DNA of 12,381 nt from an uncultured Ruminococcus sp. (lineage in GTDB: Bacteria; Bacillota_A; Clostridia; Oscillospirales; Ruminococcaceae): contig ONBA01000044.1 of assembly GCA_900315975.1 (NCBI GenBank), positions 1-12,381 of the forward strand, in the 5' to 3' direction. This document shows, one piece after another, positions 1 through 7,387 of this stretch (position 1 is its first letter; each line of letters opens with the position of its first letter). Under the pieces are notes generated by a model. It did no database searches. It was not told the origin of the DNA and saw only the letters and a list, made by a program, of their open reading frames with translations. The translations under genes were made by a program, and so were the position numbers.

Positions 1-10
1 TAATATATTT

Positions 11-49
11 GAATATAAAACAAAACCCGATACATTTTGTATCGGGTTT
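11..49 (-). terminator. Rho-independent terminator of the GGDEF-sensor-SBP operon
   Basis: A 12-bp perfect stem (23-34 pairing with 38-49) closes a 3-nt loop. Read on the minus strand it is followed by a T-rich run (TTTGTTTTATATT). It lies about 65 bp after the stop codon of the solute-binding protein and ends the minus-strand operon. On the plus strand no comparable T tract follows. Confidence 0.88.
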
Positions 50-113
50 ATCCTATTCAGTTCGGTTTCTCATTTGTTCCGCTAAGAGCAGCGCACATTG
101 TGTTCCTGTTTTT

Positions 114-1760
114 TTATTTTGCACATCGTCTTGCGACTTCTGCTGTAAGTTCATCGAAATATACCTGCGAATCTACCTTGCTGTATTCTTCAAGATAGTT
201 GTTCCACGCAGTATCAAAGTCCTCATTCATAACAATAAGCGGCAGGTTTCTATGCTTTACCGAGTTTATCTGCTTCATAGCTTTGCCGTAATCAGTCTCT
301 TCTGTAACCGCATTGCTGAACGACCACATCGGATACCACGGCTCATTTTCAGGCGGCTCATTCAGCATCTCTGTATACGTCTGAACTCCGTACGCATCAA
401 AACACTTCTTAACACAGTCCTGTAGGTGAGCATAGTAAATATTAGGCTGATTAGACGGTATATAGGCATTTATTCCATCAGGAGCCATACCCTGTATCAT
501 CGGCATATATGTATATTCGCAGAAATGAGTCCTTCTCAGATCCTCATTTCTCCAGTTCGCATACTGTTTCTCGTCCTGTTCAAATATACCGTCTTTTCCG
601 ACAGTATAGTCCTCACCCTCAATGCCCCAGAAACGCAGATTATGTATCTCAGGTGTAATAAGGTCACTCAGGAATTTTATTGCACCGTCGGGGTCAGTAC
701 AGCTGACTGATACACCAACTCCTGTCGAACCATTGAACGAAATACGTTCACGGTAACGTTCTTCAACGTTTTCGTCTATCGTCACACCGAACGGTATATA
801 CGTACATTCCGGCGGCAGTTTATTAGTCGAACCGTCAAAATTCCAGCGCTGGTCAACCATTCCGAGGACACGTCCGGAAGCTATTCTCTGCTGGTACTGG
901 TCTGTAGTAAGGAAGAAAGCCTCATGGTCGATTACTCCCTTCTGGTACTCTTCATTCAGCTTCCTGAACCACTTTTCAGCTGTCGGCGAGAGGTTATAGT
1001 CTTTCGCCTCGTGTGTAACAGGGTCAACGATACAGCACCCGTCATTCGGGTAACCGTCGAGGAACATCGGCGGATTATCAAGTGCAAAGAACCATGTGTC
1101 ATTCGCTTCGACTTCATAGCCGTAATACGGCTCGCCATTTTCATCTACAGGATTAGCCGCGAGGTATCTTTCGATGAGACCAAAGTAGTCGTCAAGCGTT
1201 TTTATTTCAGGATATCCGCCCCATTCGAGGACTTTTACCTGAAGCCAGAACGCTTCGCCGGAGTGTACAGGATTCGTCGATTTGATATTTTCCGCAGAAA
1301 AGAGCGGTATATAGTAGATATGTCCGTCAGCCGCACGCACCATATCCCACTCTTCATCGGTATAAAGCGCTTTTAAATTCGGGTACTCGTCCCAGTAGTT
1401 GTCAAGGGGAACGAACGCATTCTCTCTTATCAGTTTCTGACAGTTCTGAGCATCGGGAGCCATATAATCCGGAAACTTATTCTCTATCATCATATCGCTG
1501 AACTTCTTGGCAATATCCCCCTCATCGGGTATAAACTGCTGATGCAGTATAACTCCTGTTTTTTCAGCAATAAGCTGCTGAATATCATTATTATCCTCGT
1601 CAATTGGAGGAATACGTGCAGCATAGATACCGGTAAACTCCTTATAGTTTGCCTTATCCGTCGTTTCACTTTCCGAGCTGTCCGGATTTTGTCCGCAGGC
1701 TGTCAGAGAAAGCATCAGCAGTGCTGCGAGTCCGGATGATAAGAGCTTTCTGTCTTTCAC
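114..1760 (-). CDS. Extracellular solute-binding lipoprotein (family 1, LplA/LipO-like)
   Basis: This is a 548-residue secreted lipoprotein. The N-terminus has basic residues, a hydrophobic stretch (about 8-20) and a lipobox SLTAC with the acylated Cys at residue 22, then a Ser/Glu-rich linker to about residue 38. The rest has the length and style of the large family 1 binding proteins that deliver oligosaccharides or modified peptides to ABC importers (for example YGYEVEAND, WYPMWSFSNAV and a C-terminal aromatic/acidic region with NNYLEEYSKVDSQ). The start is GTG at 1760, preceded by an AAGGGTGA ribosome site and overlapping the stop of the upstream sensor by one base (TAGTG), so translational coupling is likely. 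No permease genes flank it: it is the last gene before a terminator. It may serve a permease elsewhere or act as a ligand-presenting partner of the adjacent Cache-type sensor. The ligand cannot be told from sequence. Confidence 0.9.
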   Translation of the reverse strand: MKDRKLLSSGLAALLMLSLTACGQNPDSSESETTDKANYKEFTGIYAARIPPIDEDNNDIQQLIAEKTGVILHQQFIPDEGDIAKKFSDMMIENKFPDYMAPDAQNCQKLIRENAFVPLDNYWDEYPNLKALYTDEEWDMVRAADGHIYYIPLFSAENIKSTNPVHSGEAFWLQVKVLEWGGYPEIKTLDDYFGLIERYLAANPVDENGEPYYGYEVEANDTWFFALDNPPMFLDGYPNDGCCIVDPVTHEAKDYNLSPTAEKWFRKLNEEYQKGVIDHEAFFLTTDQYQQRIASGRVLGMVDQRWNFDGSTNKLPPECTYIPFGVTIDENVEERYRERISFNGSTGVGVSVSCTDPDGAIKFLSDLITPEIHNLRFWGIEGEDYTVGKDGIFEQDEKQYANWRNEDLRRTHFCEYTYMPMIQGMAPDGINAYIPSNQPNIYYAHLQDCVKKCFDAYGVQTYTEMLNEPPENEPWYPMWSFSNAVTEETDYGKAMKQINSVKHRNLPLIVMNEDFDTAWNNYLEEYSKVDSQVYFDELTAEVARRCAK

Positions 1761-3352
1761 TAATGTTCACCCTTTTCTGTTTCAGGATATATCTTAAAAA
1801 CGAGTTTCAATTTATTTTTTGTGTTCAGTTCCATACTTACGTTTTTGCCGAAACAGTGCTTCAGACGCAGATATGGATTGAATCTGTAGCTTGTGTCGAA
1901 CGAGTATTCATCGCTTACGCTGTCATCTTCAAAAATTGCATTCAGCTTCAGCGCATCAGTTGCCTTAGGCGATTTGCTGCCCTCGAAAGTTATTACCGCA
2001 GCGTCCCCAGAAGCCGCAGTTTTTACCGATTCTCCGCCGAGATTACCGAACACGTCCCATGCGATAAGCACCAATGAATATGCCGGCACACTCCATTTTC
2101 CTTCCGGAATCATTCCGCTGAACTCAGCTTCAAATCTGTTTGCTATCTTTTTAAGGAGTTGAAGTTCAGTTTCAAGCGGGAACATATCATGTGTTCCTGC
2201 GGACCTTATCTCAGGAAGTTTTTCTCTCACTGCTATTTCAGCGTCAAGGCGCATAGCAGTCGCAAAGAGCGAATTAAATTCGTCGCTCTTACGCATGAGC
2301 GAATCGTTATGCAGTTTGAACTCGCTGCCTGTAAGTTCAAGTTTTTCGGACATTTCACCGCATATATCAAGCAGTTTACCGATATCATCGCTGCCGTTTT
2401 TACTTCCGGCAAGAGATTTAACACTGCCATTGCTCTCATATTCAGCTAAAGCAGGCTTTATTCTGCGGCGGATATTAAGTGCCATAAGCAGACCGGCGAT
2501 AAGTGCTGCTGTCACTATTACTATCAGAGTTATCAAAACTGATTTATTCAGCTTTATAAAGTCCCATAGAGTATCTTTGGAAGCACACGAATAGAATTCG
2601 ATATCTACCGTATAGTAATTGCGCTTGATACACTCAAAGTCCTGATTGATATTGATATCATCTGCCGCCTTGACCTTCTTGTCGCTGCTGTAGAGGAGGT
2701 CTCCGCCGCTCATTACGTAAAGTTCACCATCGAATCCTAAATCGTCCGCAAACTTCGTAAGAACGTTCTGATTAAGGTACAGACACAGATAGCTGTCGCC
2801 TGTTTTTAGTTCCTGATAATCGAGTTTTCTGACGAGTATCAGTTTTTTTGTAGCGGGGTCAATGCAGAGTATGGTAGGCTTCTTCATTTTGACGAATTCC
2901 CGATACCAGCAATCTTCCTTCGCATCTTCGAGTTTTTTGATATTTCCGCCCGGGAGAACCGTCGGGTTCTCGGTATATATTATACACGTATTAACGATAT
3001 TGGTATCAGCAATATTCATTGCACTGTTCTGCTGTATCGGATAGTATACCGAGTAATAATCCGATGAAGATGAATACTCCCTGTTCAAAAACTCATATAT
3101 CGCCTCATTCGTGTAAATATTCTTTGCAATCGAAACCGCGCTCTCTATCGACATATTCATTATATGTTCAGAAGCGGTTACTGCCGTTTTCTCCATCTGA
3201 CTGTATTTTCTTTTCTGAGTTAAAGATATGGTGCGAACCATAGCAAAAGTTATCGTCAATACAGCGAACAAAAGAAATAGTTCGACAAATACAAACTTTA
3301 ATGTTACGGACAGATTCGAGAGCAAAGTAAGACGAAACTTTTTTCCTTTCAA
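1760..3352 (-). CDS. YesM-like membrane sensor with a degenerate histidine kinase domain
   Basis: The product has 530 residues. Membrane segments at about 17-39 and 270-292 flank an extracellular region of about 230 residues that resembles the double Cache domain of YesM-type sensors (SIAKNIYTNEAIYEFLN, CIIYTENPTVLPGG). The cytoplasmic half follows the layout of a LytS/YesM kinase (linker helix, then an ATPase-like fold ending RLKHCFGKNVSMEL...LVFKIYPE). However, the phospho-acceptor motif (family form QINPHFLYNTL) is not present, and the position of the N box reads AWDVFGNLGG instead of ENAI.HG. It is therefore probably a pseudokinase that binds or signals by contact. The start is TTG at 3352, supported by a GAGGTGG ribosome site just upstream. 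It begins 12 bp after the GGDEF gene and overlaps the binding-protein start by 1 bp. Loss of the catalytic motifs is read directly; the signalling role is inferred. Confidence 0.85.
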   Translation of the reverse strand: MKGKKFRLTLLSNLSVTLKFVFVELFLLFAVLTITFAMVRTISLTQKRKYSQMEKTAVTASEHIMNMSIESAVSIAKNIYTNEAIYEFLNREYSSSSDYYSVYYPIQQNSAMNIADTNIVNTCIIYTENPTVLPGGNIKKLEDAKEDCWYREFVKMKKPTILCIDPATKKLILVRKLDYQELKTGDSYLCLYLNQNVLTKFADDLGFDGELYVMSGGDLLYSSDKKVKAADDININQDFECIKRNYYTVDIEFYSCASKDTLWDFIKLNKSVLITLIVIVTAALIAGLLMALNIRRRIKPALAEYESNGSVKSLAGSKNGSDDIGKLLDICGEMSEKLELTGSEFKLHNDSLMRKSDEFNSLFATAMRLDAEIAVREKLPEIRSAGTHDMFPLETELQLLKKIANRFEAEFSGMIPEGKWSVPAYSLVLIAWDVFGNLGGESVKTAASGDAAVITFEGSKSPKATDALKLNAIFEDDSVSDEYSFDTSYRFNPYLRLKHCFGKNVSMELNTKNKLKLVFKIYPETEKGEH

Positions 3353-3364
3353 TTTACCACCTCA

Positions 3365-4651
3365 TTATCTGTCGGGCATCTGAAGCAGTTTTTTCAGTTC
3401 AGCCTTCTTTTCATACATATTCTCCTCTGCCTCGGCAAGCAGTTCGTCATACGAATACTCGCCCTTTGCAAATGCACAGCCATATGAAAGCGAACATTTA
3501 ACGTCATCGCTCTCACGGCTCAGAATATACGGAGAATCCTTGTCAAGCTGCCCCATTATTTTATCAACGGTTCTATATGATGATTCTGTCATTACTATAA
3601 GAAATTCGTCACCGCCCATACGGAAGCAGTAATCGCCATTTCCTACAAATGCCCTTATATAATCAGCGGCACGCTTTATTACGAAATCGCCGCTCTCATG
3701 ACCATTTGTATCGTTCATGAGTTTAAGGTTATTAACGTCGAAATATATAACGCATATCTGCTCACAATTGCGGAAACTCTCTTCCATGCTGTGGTAGCAG
3801 CGTTTGTTCAGATGCTGTGTCATACCGTCATGATTAGCGTCATAAAGCGCCTGTGAAAGGTGTTCTGCGCCGCTGTTCATATCGAAAAGTATCTTTTGCA
3901 GAGCTTTACTGAGTCTGCCTATTTCGTCGGTACGCTTGGTATTGAAGATAATTGAAGCGTCTCTGCCTTCGGAAACACTGTCGTCGCCTGAAAGGTACAC
4001 CGCTGAATCGGTTATACGCTTTATCGGCTGGAAAATCTTCTTGTTCAGTGAAGCAGTCATCAGCAGTGAGAATACGAGGCACACTATCAGCATTACCCCG
4101 AAAACACCGGCAATATACGGGAAATAGTCATATTCAAACGGTTTTGTCAGTTCTACTACTATAAATCCGCAAAGATTATCGTCAACAGTGCGCACCGGTA
4201 CCATAACAGTGAGTGCACCGTGGTCTGTATAGCTGAGCGGATTTCTTCCGTTGATAAGTTCAGCCTTCATTCCGGAAGTATGCTCATTATATTCGAGCTT
4301 AGTACCGAGTTCATGACCGGCTGAATCATAAATATAACTTCCTGAGGAGTTGCTGAAGCTTACAAGCGCTATCTGTTTTATAATGTCACTGTTGTTATTC
4401 TGATATGCTTTTATCTTATTATTCACAGATTCATAACGTTCTGATTCTTCCCTGGTAGTAAAGCTGAATTTTGCCTCATCCGCGTCTATAGTCAGCTTAA
4501 CGAACTCAACCGCCTCTGAAGCGGCAGCTTTCTGATAACGGCTTCCTACAAATCTGATACAGACGGCAGCCGCAGCAAAGCTGATCAATACAAAAAGAAC
4601 GAGGAGCAGTGTCGCAGAGAATGCGGTTTTCTTTCTTATAGATCCTGACAT
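3365..4651 (-). CDS. Membrane-bound diguanylate cyclase (GGDEF)
   Basis: The product has 428 residues. A membrane segment at about 10-32, an extracellular sensor region of about 140 residues, a second membrane segment at about 176-200 and a HAMP-like linker lead into a C-terminal GGDEF domain. The active site GGDEF is at residues 346-350, with the upstream metal/GTP motif YFDVNNLKLMNDTNGHESGD intact, so it should make c-di-GMP from two GTP. The product-inhibition I-site (RxxD, five residues before GGDEF) reads GNGD and is lost. The ATG at 4651 is preferred because GAGGTAAG precedes it. An in-frame GTG at 4705 lies almost on the predicted transcription start and has no ribosome site. It is the first gene of the operon with the pseudokinase and binding lipoprotein, suggesting that extracellular solute sensing sets c-di-GMP level. 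Confidence 0.92.
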   Translation of the reverse strand: MSGSIRKKTAFSATLLLVLFVLISFAAAAVCIRFVGSRYQKAAASEAVEFVKLTIDADEAKFSFTTREESERYESVNNKIKAYQNNNSDIIKQIALVSFSNSSGSYIYDSAGHELGTKLEYNEHTSGMKAELINGRNPLSYTDHGALTVMVPVRTVDDNLCGFIVVELTKPFEYDYFPYIAGVFGVMLIVCLVFSLLMTASLNKKIFQPIKRITDSAVYLSGDDSVSEGRDASIIFNTKRTDEIGRLSKALQKILFDMNSGAEHLSQALYDANHDGMTQHLNKRCYHSMEESFRNCEQICVIYFDVNNLKLMNDTNGHESGDFVIKRAADYIRAFVGNGDYCFRMGGDEFLIVMTESSYRTVDKIMGQLDKDSPYILSRESDDVKCSLSYGCAFAKGEYSYDELLAEAEENMYEKKAELKKLLQMPDR

Positions 4652-4707
4652 AATCTTACCTCGTAAGTTATCATACATTAAATAATAATCCAAATATCTA
4701 TACACTA

Positions 4708-4736
4708 ATTTTACACCAATAATTCCACAATGTCAA
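4708..4736 (-). promoter_or_regulatory. Sigma-A promoter of the GGDEF operon
   Basis: Read on the minus strand, a TTGACA -35 box (4736-4731), a 17-bp spacer and a TAAAAT -10 box (4713-4708) form a near-consensus promoter. The expected start is near 4700, about 50 bp before the GGDEF ATG. Confidence 0.8.
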
Positions 4737-4750
4737 CTTACTTATTGCTA

Positions 4751-4770
4751 TCTGTGACCATGTTCACAGA
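4751..4770. promoter_or_regulatory. CRP/FNR-type palindromic operator (candidate)
   Basis: TCTGTGACCATGTTCACAGA is a 20-bp palindrome with a single mismatched pair and matches TGTGA-N6-TCACA. Its centre (4760.5) is about 60 bp upstream of the predicted start of the minus-strand operon. That is the class I activator position known for CRP-family proteins. It could also affect the divergent permease promoter about 170 bp away. The cognate factor is not in the window. Confidence 0.6.
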
Positions 4771-4861
4771 AAAATTACATTTTTATAAATATTTTTCCAG
4801 TATAATACTATCCGGATAAAACAAACAGACCGGCTTTGCGGAAATAGCGTGAAGTGCCGAA

Positions 4862-4916
4862 TTAAGAATTAGTTAAGAATTGACGGAAATAGTTAAAGAT
4901 TAGTTAAGATTTGACA
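4862..4916 (+). promoter_or_regulatory. Tandem OmpR-family regulator boxes upstream of the ABC permease
   Basis: Two copies of a 24-bp unit (4862-4885 and 4893-4916; 20 of 24 bases identical) lie 31 bp apart. Each contains two TTAAGA-like hexamers 11 bp apart (4862, 4873; 4893, 4904). Pairs of hexamers at 11-bp spacing are typical DNA sites for OmpR/PhoB-family dimers. The distal copy reaches to within 4 bp of the TATAAT box. The response regulator at 8329 is the natural candidate to bind here; that link is inferred. Confidence 0.7.
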
Positions 4917-4925
4917 TGGTATAAT
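4897..4925 (+). promoter_or_regulatory. Activator-dependent promoter of the ABC permease
   Basis: A perfect TATAAT lies at 4920-4925, but the -35 position 17 bp upstream (4897-4902) reads AGATTA, far from TTGACA, and sits inside the repeat boxes. A TTGACA does occur at 4911-4916, but it is only 3 bp from the -10 and cannot be its -35. The transcript would start near 4932, a short leader before AAGGAGG and the ATG at 4956. Confidence 0.65.
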
Positions 4926-4955
4926 CTGAACATAGAAAGCAAGGAGGTATTGATC

Positions 4956-6905
4956 ATGTTTTTCAGAATACTAAAAAACGATCTGAAACGAAAAAAGACC
5001 ATGAATATCATTATGCTGATATTCGTGATTCTTTCAACAATGTTCGCAGGAGCGAGCGTTAACAACATCGCCGCAGTCACAGGAGGAATAGACCATTTCT
5101 TCGATAAAGCGGGAGTACCCGATGTTATGGTCACCACCTACGGAGACGATGGAACAGTCGAAAAAGAAATCGAAAAAATCGAGGGTGTCAGCGATGTATG
5201 GCACGAAAGCTCCATACAGTTATTCAATCCGAAGTATTTCAGTCACAAAGGCAAAAAGCTCGATAACTTCATAAACGCCGCACTTCTCATAGGAGAACGC
5301 GAGTTCGGTATCAATTACTTCGACAAGGACAACAACGTCATAAAAAACATCGAAAAAGGCACTTTCTACTGCTCAACTCCCTTTATTCAGGACCTTGATG
5401 TCAAGGAAGGCGACAAGTTTGAACTTGATGTTGAAGGAGTTCATCTCGACCTTGAATACAAGGGAATAATGAAGGGTGCTATAACTGATACAAGCTCTAC
5501 CGCTTCCCCGTATCTTCTCATAAACAGCGACGATTTTGACTACATCAAAAATGAGTACGGCGACGATATTCAGATTTATCAGACAATTTACATCAAGACG
5601 TCGAACGTTGACAAGGTCATTGATTACACCAACAAAGACTCTCTCCTTTTCGCTAATACAAGAGAAGACGAAAAAAATATCTATCTCTTTGATATGATGG
5701 TAGCATACATCATGCTTGCGGTAAGTATTATCATTATGATAACAGCATTCATAGTTCTCCGCTTCACTATAGGCTTCACTATACAGGAAGAATTCCGCGA
5801 GATAGGTGTAATGAAGGCTATCGGTATCAGAAACAGCAGTATCCGCGGACTTTATATCGTAAAGTATCTGGCTATCGCAGTTTGCGGAGCGGCAATCGGA
5901 TTCTTCTGTTCTATCCCGCTCAGCAAAGTAATGCTCAGTACAGTCTCGATGAATATGTTCCTCGGAAGTGAAAACGGAGTAACGCTCAGCATTATAAGCT
6001 CAATAGGTATAATTTCAATAATAATGCTGTTCTGCTATTTCTGCACACGCAAGGTCAGAAAACTCTCCCCCATCGACGCTGTAAGAAGCGGTCAGACAGG
6101 CGAGCGCTTCCACAAGAAGAGTCTCATGCACCTCGGAAAAACAAAGCTCCCGATAACAGGTTTCCTCGCCGCAAACGACGTTACAAGCGCACCTAAGCAG
6201 TTCCTCATAATTACAATTATATTTACGCTCTGTATGCTCATGATGACCACCATGGCAGTCGGCGCTGACACACTCAAAAGCGAAAAACTCCTGCGCTATT
6301 TCAACGTTGCCGACGCGGAGATAACCGTGCTTGAATCCGAATTAATGAAAGAAGCTAGTAAAACTCCCAGCGGCTACAAGGCGTCACTCGAAAAAACGGA
6401 AGATTACCTTGAAGAAGCCGGTTTAAACGGTAAATGCAGTATCACCTACGGCTGTACCTGTGAAACCTCTCACGGTGACAAATCAGATTCAAACATATTC
6501 TATATGGCCACAAGAGGTGAAGCCGCATACAAGATTGAATGCAACGAAGGCACTGCACCGCAAAAAACAGACGAGGTCGCAATCACGCAGTACGCACTCG
6601 ACAAGCTTGATGCCGAAATAGGTGACAGAATTACTACTACCATTAACGACAAGGAGTATGAATTTATCATAACCGGTACTTTCTCATCATTCTGGAATGG
6701 CGGATACGCCGTATGGCTAAGCGACGACTTCTCCACAGAAGAAGCCGGACTCAAACCCTTAGGATTCGGCGGTATACAGATAAAGCTTGACGGCAGTCCT
6801 GACAAAAAAGAAATTGATTCAGCTATCAAGACCCTCAGCAAGGTAATAGATACCGATAAGGTATACACAAGCGAAGAAATGGTAAAGGAAATGACTCAGG
6901 TCTAA
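4956..6905 (+). CDS. ABC transporter permease, FtsX family (N-terminal 649 residues, ends at an in-frame stop)
   Basis: This is the membrane subunit of a MacB/FtsX-type exporter that works with the ATPase at 7388. The start ATG at 4956 follows a strong AAGGAGG; the longer frame from TTG at 4911 lies upstream of the predicted transcription start. Membrane segments are at about 15-37, 246-270, 304-325, 345-367 and 415-437, with extracellular domains of about 200 residues after the first and after the fifth. The segment after TM2 carries the FtsX signature EFREIGVMKAIGIRNSSIRGLY. The frame ends TQV-TAA at 6903-6905, in the linker before the last three membrane helices, and the same frame stays open after it for 139 more codons with FtsX sequence. 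The full gene would encode about 788 residues to 7322. It is thus a nonsense-interrupted permease, or a sequencing error. Without the last helices the protein is probably inactive. Confidence 0.88.
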   Translation: MFFRILKNDLKRKKTMNIIMLIFVILSTMFAGASVNNIAAVTGGIDHFFDKAGVPDVMVTTYGDDGTVEKEIEKIEGVSDVWHESSIQLFNPKYFSHKGKKLDNFINAALLIGEREFGINYFDKDNNVIKNIEKGTFYCSTPFIQDLDVKEGDKFELDVEGVHLDLEYKGIMKGAITDTSSTASPYLLINSDDFDYIKNEYGDDIQIYQTIYIKTSNVDKVIDYTNKDSLLFANTREDEKNIYLFDMMVAYIMLAVSIIIMITAFIVLRFTIGFTIQEEFREIGVMKAIGIRNSSIRGLYIVKYLAIAVCGAAIGFFCSIPLSKVMLSTVSMNMFLGSENGVTLSIISSIGIISIIMLFCYFCTRKVRKLSPIDAVRSGQTGERFHKKSLMHLGKTKLPITGFLAANDVTSAPKQFLIITIIFTLCMLMMTTMAVGADTLKSEKLLRYFNVADAEITVLESELMKEASKTPSGYKASLEKTEDYLEEAGLNGKCSITYGCTCETSHGDKSDSNIFYMATRGEAAYKIECNEGTAPQKTDEVAITQYALDKLDAEIGDRITTTINDKEYEFIITGTFSSFWNGGYAVWLSDDFSTEEAGLKPLGFGGIQIKLDGSPDKKEIDSAIKTLSKVIDTDKVYTSEEMVKEMTQV

Positions 6906-6920
6906 GATTCACTCAATGCT

Positions 6921-7322
6921 GTGAAGAAACTCATGATGGTCATGACTATCATACTCGTATTCCTTATCATAATGCTGATGGAGCGCAGTTTCATCTCGAA
7001 GGAAAAGAGTGAGGTAGCTCTCATGAAGGCAGTAGGAGTAAACGGAAGAAGCATAATATCACAGCACATTCTCCGCTTCGTTATAGTAGCCATACTCGCG
7101 TGCATTATTTCGTCAGCAGCAGTTGTACCGCTAAGTGCAGCAATGCTCGAATTCGTCAGCCAGATGATAGGCGACGTAAAGAAAATCAGTGTAGACTTCA
7201 ACCCCGCAGAGATATTCGCAGTATGCCCTGCAATACTTCTCGCAGCAACAGTGTTCGGCACATTCATCACTGCCCTTCACACAAGAAAGATAAAGGCATC
7301 GGATACCGCAAGTATAGAATAA
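6921..7322 (+). CDS. C-terminal part of the interrupted FtsX permease
   Basis: These 133 residues form the second FtsX core of the permease. They comprise a membrane helix (about 5-20), the cytoplasmic signature RSFISKEKSEVALMKAVGVNGRSI, and two further helices (about 48-74 and 98-118), ending ALHTRKIKASDTASIE. The reading frame is the same as that of 4956-6905; only the TAA at 6903 separates them. The first possible start is GTG at 6921, which has no ribosome binding site, so independent translation is doubtful. It would be made by stop readthrough, by inefficient restart, or not at all. The motif pair GVMKAIGI (first half) and ALMKAVGV (here) shows the internal duplication common in this family. 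The ATPase follows 65 bp downstream. Confidence 0.75.
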   Translation: MKKLMMVMTIILVFLIIMLMERSFISKEKSEVALMKAVGVNGRSIISQHILRFVIVAILACIISSAAVVPLSAAMLEFVSQMIGDVKKISVDFNPAEIFAVCPAILLAATVFGTFITALHTRKIKASDTASIE

Positions 7323-7387
7323 TGCGGACATAATATGCAAAAACAAAAGAATTGAATATACAGCCACGTATCAAGGAGGAAATAATC

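Noticed and set aside
4652..4705. Upstream GTG start giving the GGDEF protein 18 extra residues
   Set aside because: It falls at or before the predicted transcription start and has no ribosome site, while ATG 4651 has GAGGTAAG.
4801..4806. A second TATAAT on the plus strand before the permease
   Set aside because: No acceptable -35 at 16-18 bp; the TATAAT at 4920 beside the repeat boxes and ribosome site explains the gene better.
4828..4860. Minus-strand CGCAAAGCCGG resembling part of a c-di-GMP-I (GEMM) riboswitch near the GGDEF gene
   Set aside because: Only about ten bases match, the other conserved blocks are absent, and it lies upstream of, not within, the predicted GGDEF leader.
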